From JAFGPL01 sp046485045 (GTDB lineage Bacteria; Bacteroidota; Bacteroidia; Bacteroidales; UBA10428), in assembly GCA_046485045.1 (NCBI GenBank), contig JAWOHT010000133.1, forward strand, positions 16,409-80,408: 64,000 bases of DNA, read 5' to 3'. Under the pieces are notes generated by a model, which saw only the letters and a list, made by a program, of their open reading frames with translations, had not been told where the DNA came from and did not search any database. The stretch's first letter is position 1; each line of letters opens with the position of its first letter. Shown piece by piece: positions 39,392 through 47,769 of the stretch. A program made the position numbers and the translations under genes.

Positions 39392-41632
39392 ATGGTGAAA
39401 ATTCTCAGGCTTTATATAGCCGTATTTTTTTGTTTGCCTCATTTTGTTGTTTCAGGCAACAGGGTTGTTACATTTCCGGCTGATACTACAGAAAGTAAGC
39501 CAGGCCTAATATCCGATTCATCCAGAGTACATTACCTGCTCTCTGCAGCAGATAATTTAAAGTTTAATGATACCAGGAGCGCACTGGCATTGGCATACCA
39601 AAGTCTTGAGATTGCAAGCCAAAAGGGGCATGCAAATGAATTGGCTGCTACACATAAATGTATTGCCACCATATATACCATTCGGGGCCATTACGAAAAA
39701 GCCCTTGAAAACCATTTAGCGGCTTTAAAAATTTATACTTCCCTTAACGATGAAGAGCAGATAGCCTCCTGCAGTCAAAGTATTGGAGAGGTTTTTATGC
39801 TCACCGGCAACTATAGCCAGTCGTCGTCTTATTTCTCGAATGCCCTCGAAATAAATAAAAAATTAAAAAACATCTCCGAAATATCCATGAATTATAAGGG
39901 CATTGGCAAAGCATATATAAGACAAGACAGTATTGACAAGGGCCTATCTTACTATCTTGTCTCCCTGATGATTGCCGACAGCCTGAACAACATCAACGAG
40001 GTAATTGACCTCTTAAATAATATTGGCGAAGGATACCTTAAACTCCAAAAATACCCTATTGCACTTGGAAATTTTCAGCGCGCAGCAAAATTGTCGCTGC
40101 AGGAGCAAAATATGTTTGCACATGCATTGGCAAACCTTAATATTTCAAAGGTTTACCTCGGTAATAAACAGTTCTCTCCTGCCCTGAAATTTGCAATAAA
40201 CAGTTATAATAGTGCTTCAGCAGAAGGATTTACCCAGATACTTCATGACGCAGAACACACATTGTCCCGCATTTATGCATCGGTCGGGAACTACAAAAAA
40301 GCCTATCAGCATTTTGTTAAGTATAAAATATTATCTGACAGTGTGTTTAATGTTGAAACATCAAAGAAACTTGCCATCATGCAGGCAAAATTTGATATTG
40401 AAAACATGGAGCGCGAAAACCAGCTTCTACGCTTAAAAAATGAGGAAAACAGGAGGACTATCCTGCGTAAAAACAAAATCGTTACCATTACGGTGTTGCT
40501 TATTGCCGCATCTTTCTTCCTGGTATTTCTTCTGCTATACATCAACAGACGGTTCAAAAAGCTAAACAGGCTGCTCGAAGAACAGAGCAAGGAATTGAAA
40601 GAACTTAACCAGCAAAAAGACAAGTTTTTCTCTTTTGTCGTTCATAACATTAAGAATCCTTTCAGCACTATTCACGGTTTTTCTGAACTAACGCTGAAAT
40701 ATGCTGAACAAAACGATCAGGAGAAAATGTTAAGGTATTCAAGATATATCTATGATTCATCGCAGGGTATCAAAGAGATTCTGAACAATCTCCTTGAGTG
40801 GTCGAGAATTCAACATGGCAGTTACGAGTATTCCCCGGTAAAAATACATCTTGAAGGCCTGGTAAAAGATATCCTGGAAATTAATTCCAAAGCAGCAGGA
40901 AAAAAAGGAATTTCTTTAACATACCAGGACATGGACAACAGGTACATATATGCCGACAGACAGATGGTTTACATAATGTTTCAGAACCTGTTTTCAAATG
41001 CAATAAAGTATAACCATGATAACGGGTCTGTGTCTGTTTCTGCCGAATACCAAGGGCATTTTACAGCAATTACTGTTTCAGATACCGGACAGGGTATTTC
41101 TAAAAAACAACTTGCCCACTTGTTTGATTTTGCATACAAACAGGGATTAAAGGATACCGGCGAATCTAACGGGGCGGGCATGGGACTTGTCATTTGTAAA
41201 GAACTTGTAACAAAGAACGGAGGTGAAATATCTGTAGTAAGCGCTCCCGGTGAAGGCAGCAGGTTTACATTCACCCTTCCCACACACGAATCGGGTACCG
41301 AATTTTCAGAAGTTTCAGAACCATCTATAGCACAACAAATTCAACTAATAAAAGACAACCTTTCGGCTATTGATAATTTCCCTCTTGAATTAAAAGAGAA
41401 GATCAACACAACGGTACTGCAAAATTATTATCATACAGAAAAAGGGTTATCTGCAGACAGTATGAAAGAGTTTTCAGAATCACTGGTTTTACTTGCCGAT
41501 GAATATCAGATTGATCCTCTGAAAAAATACGGACAGAAAGTGGCAAAATATTCCGGTTCGTTCCAGTTTGACAAAATACTTAAGATAATTCCGGAGTTCC
41601 GGGAGATCATTAAAATTATAAACCGGCCCTGA
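39392..41632 (+). CDS. TPR-containing membrane sensor histidine kinase
   Basis: 746 residues from the ATG at 39392, set by the CAGGAGG ribosome binding site and by a following signal-like hydrophobic stretch. An in-frame start 93 bases upstream is less suitable. Order: signal, TPR repeats (about 60-340), a coiled linker, one membrane helix (about 365-386), HisKA with H418 in SFVVHNIKNPFST, and HATPase with N box FQNLFSNAIKYN, G1 DTGQGIS and G2 GAGMGLVI. A 110-residue helical tail follows the kinase. No response regulator is adjacent, so it is an orphan kinase that probably senses through periplasmic TPRs. Confidence 0.9.
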   Translation: MVKILRLYIAVFFCLPHFVVSGNRVVTFPADTTESKPGLISDSSRVHYLLSAADNLKFNDTRSALALAYQSLEIASQKGHANELAATHKCIATIYTIRGHYEKALENHLAALKIYTSLNDEEQIASCSQSIGEVFMLTGNYSQSSSYFSNALEINKKLKNISEISMNYKGIGKAYIRQDSIDKGLSYYLVSLMIADSLNNINEVIDLLNNIGEGYLKLQKYPIALGNFQRAAKLSLQEQNMFAHALANLNISKVYLGNKQFSPALKFAINSYNSASAEGFTQILHDAEHTLSRIYASVGNYKKAYQHFVKYKILSDSVFNVETSKKLAIMQAKFDIENMERENQLLRLKNEENRRTILRKNKIVTITVLLIAASFFLVFLLLYINRRFKKLNRLLEEQSKELKELNQQKDKFFSFVVHNIKNPFSTIHGFSELTLKYAEQNDQEKMLRYSRYIYDSSQGIKEILNNLLEWSRIQHGSYEYSPVKIHLEGLVKDILEINSKAAGKKGISLTYQDMDNRYIYADRQMVYIMFQNLFSNAIKYNHDNGSVSVSAEYQGHFTAITVSDTGQGISKKQLAHLFDFAYKQGLKDTGESNGAGMGLVICKELVTKNGGEISVVSAPGEGSRFTFTLPTHESGTEFSEVSEPSIAQQIQLIKDNLSAIDNFPLELKEKINTTVLQNYYHTEKGLSADSMKEFSESLVLLADEYQIDPLKKYGQKVAKYSGSFQFDKILKIIPEFREIIKIINRP

Positions 41633-41658
41633 GCCATTGCTTATTGTTAAGTTTAGTT

Positions 41659-41670
41659 TGTAAATTTACA
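41659..41670. promoter_or_regulatory. 12-bp perfect palindrome upstream of the MmcQ/YjbR gene
   Basis: TGTAAATTTACA is its own reverse complement and lies 29 bases before the start at 41700. It overlaps TAAATTTA, which is one base short of a -7 element. It may be an operator. Confidence 0.3.
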
Positions 41671-41699
41671 CCATTACCTGCATAATTGTTCTTGTAATT

Positions 41700-42050
41700 A
41701 TGAATATTGAACTACTTCGGGCATATTGCCTGTCTAAAAACGGAGTCACCGAAAGTTTTCCGTTTGATGAACAAACACTGGTATTTAAAGTGATGGATAA
41801 GATGTTTGCCCTTGTTGACCTTTACGGAGAACTCTCTGTAAACCTGAAGTGCGATCCTGAAAAGGCATTGGGGTTGCGTGAAAATTATCCTTCTGTAAAA
41901 CCAGGTTACCACATGAATAAAAAGCATTGGAACACTATTTGTGTGGATGGGTCAGTTAGTGATAAGCTTATTTTTCAATGGATTGATGACTCGTATAACC
42001 TTGTTTGCAGTAAGTTGCCAAAGTCTTTAAGAAACTTGATTGACAAATAA
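41700..42050 (+). CDS. MmcQ/YjbR family protein
   Basis: 116 residues, full length for the family. Hallmarks: FPFDEQTLVFKVMDKMFALV, LNLKCDPE-like segment (SVNLKCDPEKALGLRE) and the PGYHMNKKHWNTICVDG motif. The fold resembles the double-wing DNA-binding CyaY-like domain, but function is not established. The DUF502 gene follows closely, so the two may be co-transcribed. Confidence 0.9.
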   Translation: MNIELLRAYCLSKNGVTESFPFDEQTLVFKVMDKMFALVDLYGELSVNLKCDPEKALGLRENYPSVKPGYHMNKKHWNTICVDGSVSDKLIFQWIDDSYNLVCSKLPKSLRNLIDK

Positions 42051-42081
42051 AAAATTACAACATAAAACCATGGAGACAACA

Positions 42082-42648
42082 ATGAAAAAAATGGCGCGGT
42101 ACTTTTTCCAGGGCTTGTTATACCTTGCCCCAACTGCGATCACAGTGTATCTGATTGTTTTTATTTTCATAAAGTTAGACATGGGGGTGCGTAACCTGGT
42201 TGAGGACCTTATACATATTAAAATTCCGGGTATTGGTATCATTGTCCTTTTTTTACTTATCACCCTGTTAGGGTTCCTTGGGCAGACTATTATTTTTCAG
42301 CCTTTCAGAATGGTGGTTGACAGTATTATGGCCAAAGCGCCCCTGGTGAAACTAATCTATTCATCAATAAAAGACCTGATGTCGGCCTTTGTCGGAACAG
42401 AAAAAAAATTTGACAAACCGGTGCTCGTAAAAGTAAACCTTATATCAGACCTCGAAAAAATGGGATTCATGACGCAATCAGACCTTTCTGAATTAAATAT
42501 CAAAGACAAAGCAGCAGTTTACTTTCCGCACTCTTATAATTTTTCTGGTGAAATGTTTATTGTTCCCACCGAGCATATCACGCCTCTCGACATTTCCCCT
42601 ACCGATGCCATGAAATTTATAGTATCTGGCGGGGTTACCAAAGTTTAA
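42082..42648 (+). CDS. DUF502 membrane protein
   Basis: 188 residues from the ATG at 42082, preceded by GGAGA at 42072-42076. In-frame ATGs at 42070 and 42040 are alternatives, and the latter would overlap the previous gene. Two membrane helices (about 8-30 and 48-72) are followed by the DUF502 signature (PLVKLIYSSIKDLMSAFVG and a PHSYNFSGEMFIVP segment). Function unknown. A small hairpin (AAAGGC 42647-42652, GCCTTT 42659-42664) overlaps the stop. Confidence 0.85.
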   Translation: MKKMARYFFQGLLYLAPTAITVYLIVFIFIKLDMGVRNLVEDLIHIKIPGIGIIVLFLLITLLGFLGQTIIFQPFRMVVDSIMAKAPLVKLIYSSIKDLMSAFVGTEKKFDKPVLVKVNLISDLEKMGFMTQSDLSELNIKDKAAVYFPHSYNFSGEMFIVPTEHITPLDISPTDAMKFIVSGGVTKV

Positions 42649-42873
42649 AGGCAATAAAGCCTTTCGGCTGTAAGTCCCGGTTAAAATGCGGATACCGCCA
42701 CGATGACATAACATGCCTAAACACCGGGTCTGCAGAAATTTCAGTATTATAGTTACACCTTCAGGTAATGCAGGTTTATTGATTTTTTCCAGGATTTCTC
42801 CAACGTTGCACGCAACCATTTTCTGGTTTTGCACATCATATCTGTGTAAAAAAACCAAATAAAAGCAAAATAT

Positions 42874-45075
42874 ATGAAGAAAATAATACTCATTGTTTTT
42901 ATAATCACTTCGTGGATTATTAATATTCAGGCATATAGCTGGTTATATGTCGGAGATCCGCAAGACTGGCAAAAATCCGGCCAGGGTTCAATAGATGAGG
43001 TGTTGCTCACAGTAGAACCTAAAGGCAATTATATGGAATACGGGTTGTACCTTACCTTCAGTGCCGCTTCTCTTGGTTTTACAGCAGAAGACACCCTTGA
43101 AGTGAGTTATTACTTTTCCCTTCCCGAAGGATCAATTGTGCACGACTCATGGCTCTGGGTTGAAGACAGTATTGTGCCAGCCAAAATAATGGACCGCTGG
43201 AGCGCTTACCAGATTTACGAAGGTATAGTGAAAAGAAGACAAGATCCGTCGGTGCTCTATAAAGACTGGCAGAATAATTACCAGTTAAGGATTTTCCCTA
43301 TGTCTGGAAATGGTAAGCGAAAAGTTAAGATTACTTATCTTGTGCCGGTAAACTGGTCGTCAAAAAATATTAGCGCACCCCTACCGCTCGACATCCTTGA
43401 GCCTTCGCTTGTGCCGGTTGAAAATATCAAAATCGTTAATCTTGCATCGGGTGAATGGAAAAATCCGTCGGTTTTAGGATATCCTGAACTGAAGTTCAAT
43501 GTAGAGAAAAAAAAGGGTGCATTGTTAAGTTCTCAAATGGTGATAGGTAAAAGCTATTTTAAAAACAATATGCAGATAGCTTACAATTCGCCGTTGAACA
43601 ACGGAATTTTTATCAGTATTTATGAAACCCCCCAAGATGGATTCTACCAGATGGCCTTCGTCCCTTCCCAGGTATTTGGGATTAAAGATCAACGCAAGGT
43701 TCTGATAATGTTTGATTTTGAAAGAGACAACAGTTATTACACCAATGGCAACAATGTTTTTTATGCGCTGCAAACCACTTTATTAAATATACTTCAGGAG
43801 GGTGATTTTTTTAATATTCTGCTTTCCGGGCAAAAAATGGCCCTGTTGGCCCCGGACTGGATTCCGGCAGATTCAGCTTCAATTGCTTCAGCTTTTAAAA
43901 AGTTAGGCGAAAATCCGGTTTCGGCTTATTCAGACCTCCCTGAATTGCTTGAAACCGGCATAAAGTTTTTAAATGCAGGGGGAAATAAGGGTGAGATATT
44001 ACTCCTTTCAAATTCTGATAATTACGGTGAAAATAAAATAGCAAATGAATTATTTGAAAAGATAAAAGAATTGGGGCCATTGCCTGTATTTCATGTAGTA
44101 GATTTCTACGACAGGTACTATACATGGTACAATATCGGCAATCATTATTTCAGGGGCAACCAATATTTCTATACCATGCTTACCCGGCAGTCGGGAGGCA
44201 ACTATTACGAATACAGCTATTGGAACAATACAGTTGACGAAATTATTGAAAAGGCCTTTGCCGATATGGGAGGAATTTTGAGTTCTTTCGACCTTCATAC
44301 CACCCTTGATAATGGTTTTTGCCATAGCCGCTACAATAATGATAAGGAGAATCCGGCTACCTACCTAAGAAAACCTGTTGTGCAGGTTGGGAAATATCAC
44401 GGGGATTTTCCTTTTGTTATTAAAGCTTCAGGTATTTATAACGGTGAGATCAAGAGTGTTGAATTAACGTTTCAGGAACCTGAAATTTTCAAGGGAGACT
44501 CGTTATTGGAAGAGATGTGGACGGGCAATTACATTCAATCGCTTGAAAATTCATACACATACGACAATAAAATCATTCAGTCGGTTATAGATGCCAGCCT
44601 GAATGAACGTGTACTGTCGCGTTACACTGCATTTCTGGCGCTCGAACCAGGCATGGAGGCCAATATTGACCCACAGGATCCTGGCTCCGGTTCAGGCGGG
44701 TTGACAGAAAATTCTGTTGCCTTAAATGCATTTGGTGATGCTACAGCAAGAGATGTTACCGTAAATAAAAATCAGGAATTCAGAACCGATGAGATACAGA
44801 TAAGGTCGTTCCCCAACCCTTTCTCTTCGGTGGTGATAATTCAGATTGCATTGCCCGACAACGCAGAATGGCGGCGCGTTAAGGTTGAAGTGTTCGATGT
44901 TACCGGGCGCAAGATAAAAGAGTTTACCCCTGATGATTATAATTATAACGGATATATCAATATCGAGTGGGACGGACAAGGCAAGGGGAACATGGTTCTG
45001 GACAAGGGCCTCTACTCAATTGTAGTAACAGGCGACACATATAAAAAACAAATGAAAATTTTAAAGATCAATTAG
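42874..45075 (+). CDS. Secreted VIT/VWA-like protein with T9SS sorting domain
   Basis: 733 residues. Signal peptide (about 1-20). A VIT-like domain at about 40-160 (LWVEDSIVPAKIMDRWSAYQ, then IYEGIVKRRQDPSVLYKDW). A VWA-like region at about 265-460 in which the usual DXSXS metal site is replaced by MFDFERDNSYY, so metal binding is doubtful. C-terminal T9SS type A sorting domain at about 648-733 (RSFPNPFSSVVIIQI, VEVFDVTGRKIKEF, LDKGLYSIVVT). It is exported through the type IX system and cleaved or anchored at the surface. Role unknown, possibly adhesion. Confidence 0.85.
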   Translation: MKKIILIVFIITSWIINIQAYSWLYVGDPQDWQKSGQGSIDEVLLTVEPKGNYMEYGLYLTFSAASLGFTAEDTLEVSYYFSLPEGSIVHDSWLWVEDSIVPAKIMDRWSAYQIYEGIVKRRQDPSVLYKDWQNNYQLRIFPMSGNGKRKVKITYLVPVNWSSKNISAPLPLDILEPSLVPVENIKIVNLASGEWKNPSVLGYPELKFNVEKKKGALLSSQMVIGKSYFKNNMQIAYNSPLNNGIFISIYETPQDGFYQMAFVPSQVFGIKDQRKVLIMFDFERDNSYYTNGNNVFYALQTTLLNILQEGDFFNILLSGQKMALLAPDWIPADSASIASAFKKLGENPVSAYSDLPELLETGIKFLNAGGNKGEILLLSNSDNYGENKIANELFEKIKELGPLPVFHVVDFYDRYYTWYNIGNHYFRGNQYFYTMLTRQSGGNYYEYSYWNNTVDEIIEKAFADMGGILSSFDLHTTLDNGFCHSRYNNDKENPATYLRKPVVQVGKYHGDFPFVIKASGIYNGEIKSVELTFQEPEIFKGDSLLEEMWTGNYIQSLENSYTYDNKIIQSVIDASLNERVLSRYTAFLALEPGMEANIDPQDPGSGSGGLTENSVALNAFGDATARDVTVNKNQEFRTDEIQIRSFPNPFSSVVIIQIALPDNAEWRRVKVEVFDVTGRKIKEFTPDDYNYNGYINIEWDGQGKGNMVLDKGLYSIVVTGDTYKKQMKILKIN

Positions 45076-45104
45076 GGTTAGTGGATTATTATGCAATTTC
45101 GTTT

Positions 45105-45133
45105 AAACCCTGAGAGAATTCTTTCAGGGTTTT
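45105..45133. terminator. Bidirectional stem-loop between convergent genes
   Basis: AAACCCTGA (45105-45113) pairs with TCAGGGTTT (45124-45132), and the inner bases continue the pairing around GAATTC. A T run follows on the plus strand and an A run precedes. It sits between the T9SS protein gene and purD, which converge, and can serve both. Confidence 0.75.
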
Positions 45134-45138
45134 ACATT

Positions 45139-46407
45139 TTACAGATCGAACCCTATGTCTTTTCTGTAATACTTTTTTTGGTATGTTATAATAGCTGCAT
45201 TCTTATAACATTTTTCAAGTGCTTCCTGATGGTTTTTCCCATAAGCGCTTACCGACAACACCCTGCCTCCGTTTGTAACCAGTTTATTACCAGATATTTT
45301 TGTGCCGGCATGAAAGACGATGCAATTGCTGGTGTTTTCAATGTTTTCTATTGCAATGCCCTTTTCATAATCTCCCGGATAACCGCCAGATACAAGCATT
45401 ACAGTAGTGACAGTATCGTCAGATATTTCAAATTTTTTCTTATCAAGGTTTTTATCAGCCACACCTTCTAAAAGGTCAACGATATCTGATTTTACCCGGG
45501 GAATAACAACCTCCGATTCCGGATCGCCCATTCTCACATTGTATTCAATTACATAAGGTTCGCCACTGCAATTAATAAGCCCGAAAAAAATAAATCCGCA
45601 ATACGGGATTCTATCTTTTTTCAAACCGTCAATAGTTGGCTTAATGATTTTCTCCTCAACCATTTTCATAAAACTGTCATTTGCAAACGGAACAGGGGAG
45701 ACAGCGCCCATACCTCCGGTGTTTAATCCGGTATCTCCTTCACCAACCCTTTTGTAGTCTTTTGCTTCAGGCAGAATCTTATAACTGTTTCCATCTGTAA
45801 TAACAAAAACCGAAAGCTCTATGCCACTTAAAAACTCCTCAATGACAACGGTTTTACCGGCATTGCCAAATTTTCCCTGAAGCATGGCCCTTAATTCAAT
45901 TTCAGCTTCAGTAAGAGAGTTCAGTATAAGAACCCCTTTGCCGGCTGCCAGTCCGTCGGCTTTGAGAACATAAGGTGGCTGTAGCTTTTTAAGGAATTTA
46001 ATCCCCTCATCAACTAACTCGCCCGAAATGCTTTTGTACCGGGCAGTTGGAATACCATGCCTGAACATAAACTGTTTGGCAAAATCTTTGCTCCCTTCGA
46101 GCCTTGCACCTTCTTTTTGCGGACCGATAACTGCAATACGCTTTAAGGCAGGCGAACTAAGAAAATAGTCGTGAATACCTTTGACCAATGGGTCTTCGGG
46201 GCCCACAACCACCATTGCGACATTGTTTTCTGCAGCGAATTTTCCGATTTGTTCGAAATCATCAAGTGCAATGTTTACATTTATTCCCGATTCACCCGTA
46301 CCTGCATTTCCGGGTGCTATAAATAGCTTCTGAACCTTTTTGCTTTGCGAAATTTTCCAGGCCAGGGCATGTTCGCGCCCACCCGAACCAATAAGTAAAA
46401 TATTCAT
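45139..46407 (-). CDS. purD: Phosphoribosylamine-glycine ligase (GARS)
   Basis: 422 residues from the ATG at 46407. Seven codons upstream there is another in-frame ATG, but MNILLIGSGGREHALAWKIS is the standard N-terminus. The ATP-grasp core includes PYVLKADGLAAGKGVLI, VVIEEFLSGIELSVFVITDG and YVIEYNVRMGDPESEVV. It catalyses the second step of de novo purine synthesis. TATGTTTG at 46422-46429 (minus) fits a -7 element close to the start, giving a very short leader. Confidence 0.97.
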   Translation of the reverse strand: MNILLIGSGGREHALAWKISQSKKVQKLFIAPGNAGTGESGINVNIALDDFEQIGKFAAENNVAMVVVGPEDPLVKGIHDYFLSSPALKRIAVIGPQKEGARLEGSKDFAKQFMFRHGIPTARYKSISGELVDEGIKFLKKLQPPYVLKADGLAAGKGVLILNSLTEAEIELRAMLQGKFGNAGKTVVIEEFLSGIELSVFVITDGNSYKILPEAKDYKRVGEGDTGLNTGGMGAVSPVPFANDSFMKMVEEKIIKPTIDGLKKDRIPYCGFIFFGLINCSGEPYVIEYNVRMGDPESEVVIPRVKSDIVDLLEGVADKNLDKKKFEISDDTVTTVMLVSGGYPGDYEKGIAIENIENTSNCIVFHAGTKISGNKLVTNGGRVLSVSAYGKNHQEALEKCYKNAAIITYQKKYYRKDIGFDL

Positions 46408-46488
46408 TGCAGTATTTTTCGCAAACATACAACTTACACCACGAAATTAAAAATTTTGCTTTTACAAAAATTGATAGCCAAAATATTG

Positions 46489-46518
46489 TTGCAGGAAATA
46501 AAAAAAATATTACTTTTG
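46489..46518 (+). promoter_or_regulatory. Bacteroidota-type promoter of rpmH
   Basis: TTG at 46489-46491, a 19-base spacer, and TACTTTTG at 46511-46518 match the TTG-N19-TAnnTTTG consensus exactly, 37 bases before the rpmH ATG. Confidence 0.75.
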
Positions 46519-46555
46519 CACTTCTAAAAAGTTTGCTTATAAAATACTAATCACG

Positions 46556-46711
46556 ATGAAAAGAACATTTCAGCCATCGAACCGGAAAAGAAAAAACAAG
46601 CATGGATTCAGAGAAAGAATGTCTACTGCCAATGGAAGAAAAGTATTGGCGAGCCGCAGGGCAAAAGGAAGAAAAAGACTTACAGTTTCTGATGAACTCA
46701 TAAGCAAGTAA
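46556..46711 (+). CDS. rpmH: 50S ribosomal protein L34
   Basis: 51 residues: MKRTFQPSNRKRKNKHGFRE, then RMSTANGRKVLASRRAKGRK and RLTVSDELISK. This is an unmistakable L34, highly basic, with the usual KRTFQPS start and the GFR-RM-T--GR-VL--RR-KGR pattern. It lies alone here, not next to rnpA, dnaA or yidC as in many bacteria, which is common in Bacteroidota. Confidence 0.98.
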   Translation: MKRTFQPSNRKRKNKHGFRERMSTANGRKVLASRRAKGRKRLTVSDELISK

Positions 46712-46737
46712 TAAAAATCATACGATATTTCTTTTTG

Positions 46738-46769
46738 AAGGAAGGTTAAATGCCTTCCTTTTCTGTTTT
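46738..46769 (+). terminator. Rho-independent terminator of rpmH
   Basis: AAGGAAGG (46738-46745) pairs with CCTTCCTT (46753-46760) across a 7-base loop, followed by TTCTGTTTTA. It is 26 bases after the rpmH stop. Confidence 0.8.
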
Positions 46770-46835
46770 ATATTCTCAAATTATTCTATAGCAAAATAGT
46801 AGTATATTGCAGAATAATTAAGTAAAAGGATAAAA

Positions 46836-47690
46836 ATGAAACACAAACAAACAATAGGCCTGGTTATGAAATCATTACAGGCCGAATTTTTCCAGGAGAT
46901 GCAAAATGGGGCGCTTGAGTTTGCCCGTAAAAATGACAATTTTGAGTTAATAACTTTAGGGACTTCGACACAGACAGAAATTGACAGGCAAATTCAACTC
47001 GTTGATTCTCTGATAAAACAAAAAGTTGATGCCCTGGTGTTGGTACCTATTGATTCTAAGGCGTTGGTGCCTGTGGTAGTAAAGGCTGTTAATGCCGGGA
47101 TTAAGGTAATAAATATAGATATAAAGCTGGATGAAGGCCTGCTGCAGAAAAATAATATTGAACTTACGTACGTAGGCCCTGACAACGAAACAGCTGCCCA
47201 TATGGTAGGTAACGTGCTTGCCGGAAAACTGGGCAAAGGAGCAAAAGTTATATTGATTGAAGGGCTTAAAGTAGCAGAGAATGCCCGGCAGCGGAAAAAT
47301 GGATTTTTGAAGTCTGTTGATGAATTCGGGCTTAACCTTGTTGCATCTGCCGCGGCCGATTGGGAAACCGGTAAAGCCGAAAAGGTATTTGAAGAGTTGT
47401 ACGAAAAATACCCCGATATTGATGGTGTAATGTGCAGTAATGATGCAATGGCGCTGGGAGTGGTTCGTGTTTTGGAAAAACATGGTAAAACCGGAAAAAT
47501 CCAGGTTGTAGGTTTTGACAATGATGCATCGGTACAGCCCTTATTAAAGTCAGGTACTATGCTTGCAACAATAGATGCTTTTGGCTCCCGGATGGCTGTG
47601 ACAGGAATTGAATATGCCCTGAAAGTTCTTGACGGTATGGAAAACAAAGGGTCGTTCAGTACCGAATTTAAACTGATAGGGAGCATTTAA
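46836..47690 (+). CDS. Ribose/galactose-type sugar-binding protein without signal peptide
   Basis: 284 residues of the RbsB-like periplasmic binding fold (Peripla_BP_4/LacI core): HKQTIGLVMKSLQAEFFQEM, VDALVLVPIDSKALVPVV, ELTYVGPDNETAAHMVGNVL, DGVMCSNDAMALGVVRVLEK and IQVVGFDNDASVQPLLKSGT. It starts directly at the first beta strand. An in-frame stop at 46815-46817 and an AAGGA sequence at 46826-46830 fix the start, so there is no signal peptide, lipobox or DNA-binding headpiece. It is therefore probably cytoplasmic and may act as a sugar sensor or as a shuttle. It converges with a susD gene and belongs to the carbohydrate locus by position. Confidence 0.85.
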   Translation: MKHKQTIGLVMKSLQAEFFQEMQNGALEFARKNDNFELITLGTSTQTEIDRQIQLVDSLIKQKVDALVLVPIDSKALVPVVVKAVNAGIKVINIDIKLDEGLLQKNNIELTYVGPDNETAAHMVGNVLAGKLGKGAKVILIEGLKVAENARQRKNGFLKSVDEFGLNLVASAAADWETGKAEKVFEELYEKYPDIDGVMCSNDAMALGVVRVLEKHGKTGKIQVVGFDNDASVQPLLKSGTMLATIDAFGSRMAVTGIEYALKVLDGMENKGSFSTEFKLIGSI

Positions 47691-47705
47691 TATAAAGAAC
47701 AAAAA

Positions 47706-47736
47706 AAGAGGCTGCCTATTTAAACGACAGCCTCTT
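47706..47736 (-). terminator. Stem-loop terminator between the binding-protein gene and susD
   Basis: AAGAGGCTG (47706-47714) pairs with CAGCCTCTT (47728-47736), with a 13-base loop. On the minus strand the stem is followed by TTTTTT, so it is best placed to end the susCD transcript arriving from higher coordinates. It may also stop the plus-strand gene. Confidence 0.75.
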
Positions 47737-47769
47737 AATTCATCATTCTGAATTATTTCCAGTGAGTTA

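Noticed and set aside
42493..42858. 121-codon minus-strand frame overlapping the end of the DUF502 gene
   Set aside because: The part outside DUF502 looks mildly protein-like, but I could not assign a family, and the frame runs through a real gene on the other strand.
46956..47686. Two long antisense frames (175 and 230 codons) over the sugar-binding protein gene
   Set aside because: Composition is Ser/Phe/Cys-rich without domains. The plus-strand protein is an unambiguous family member.
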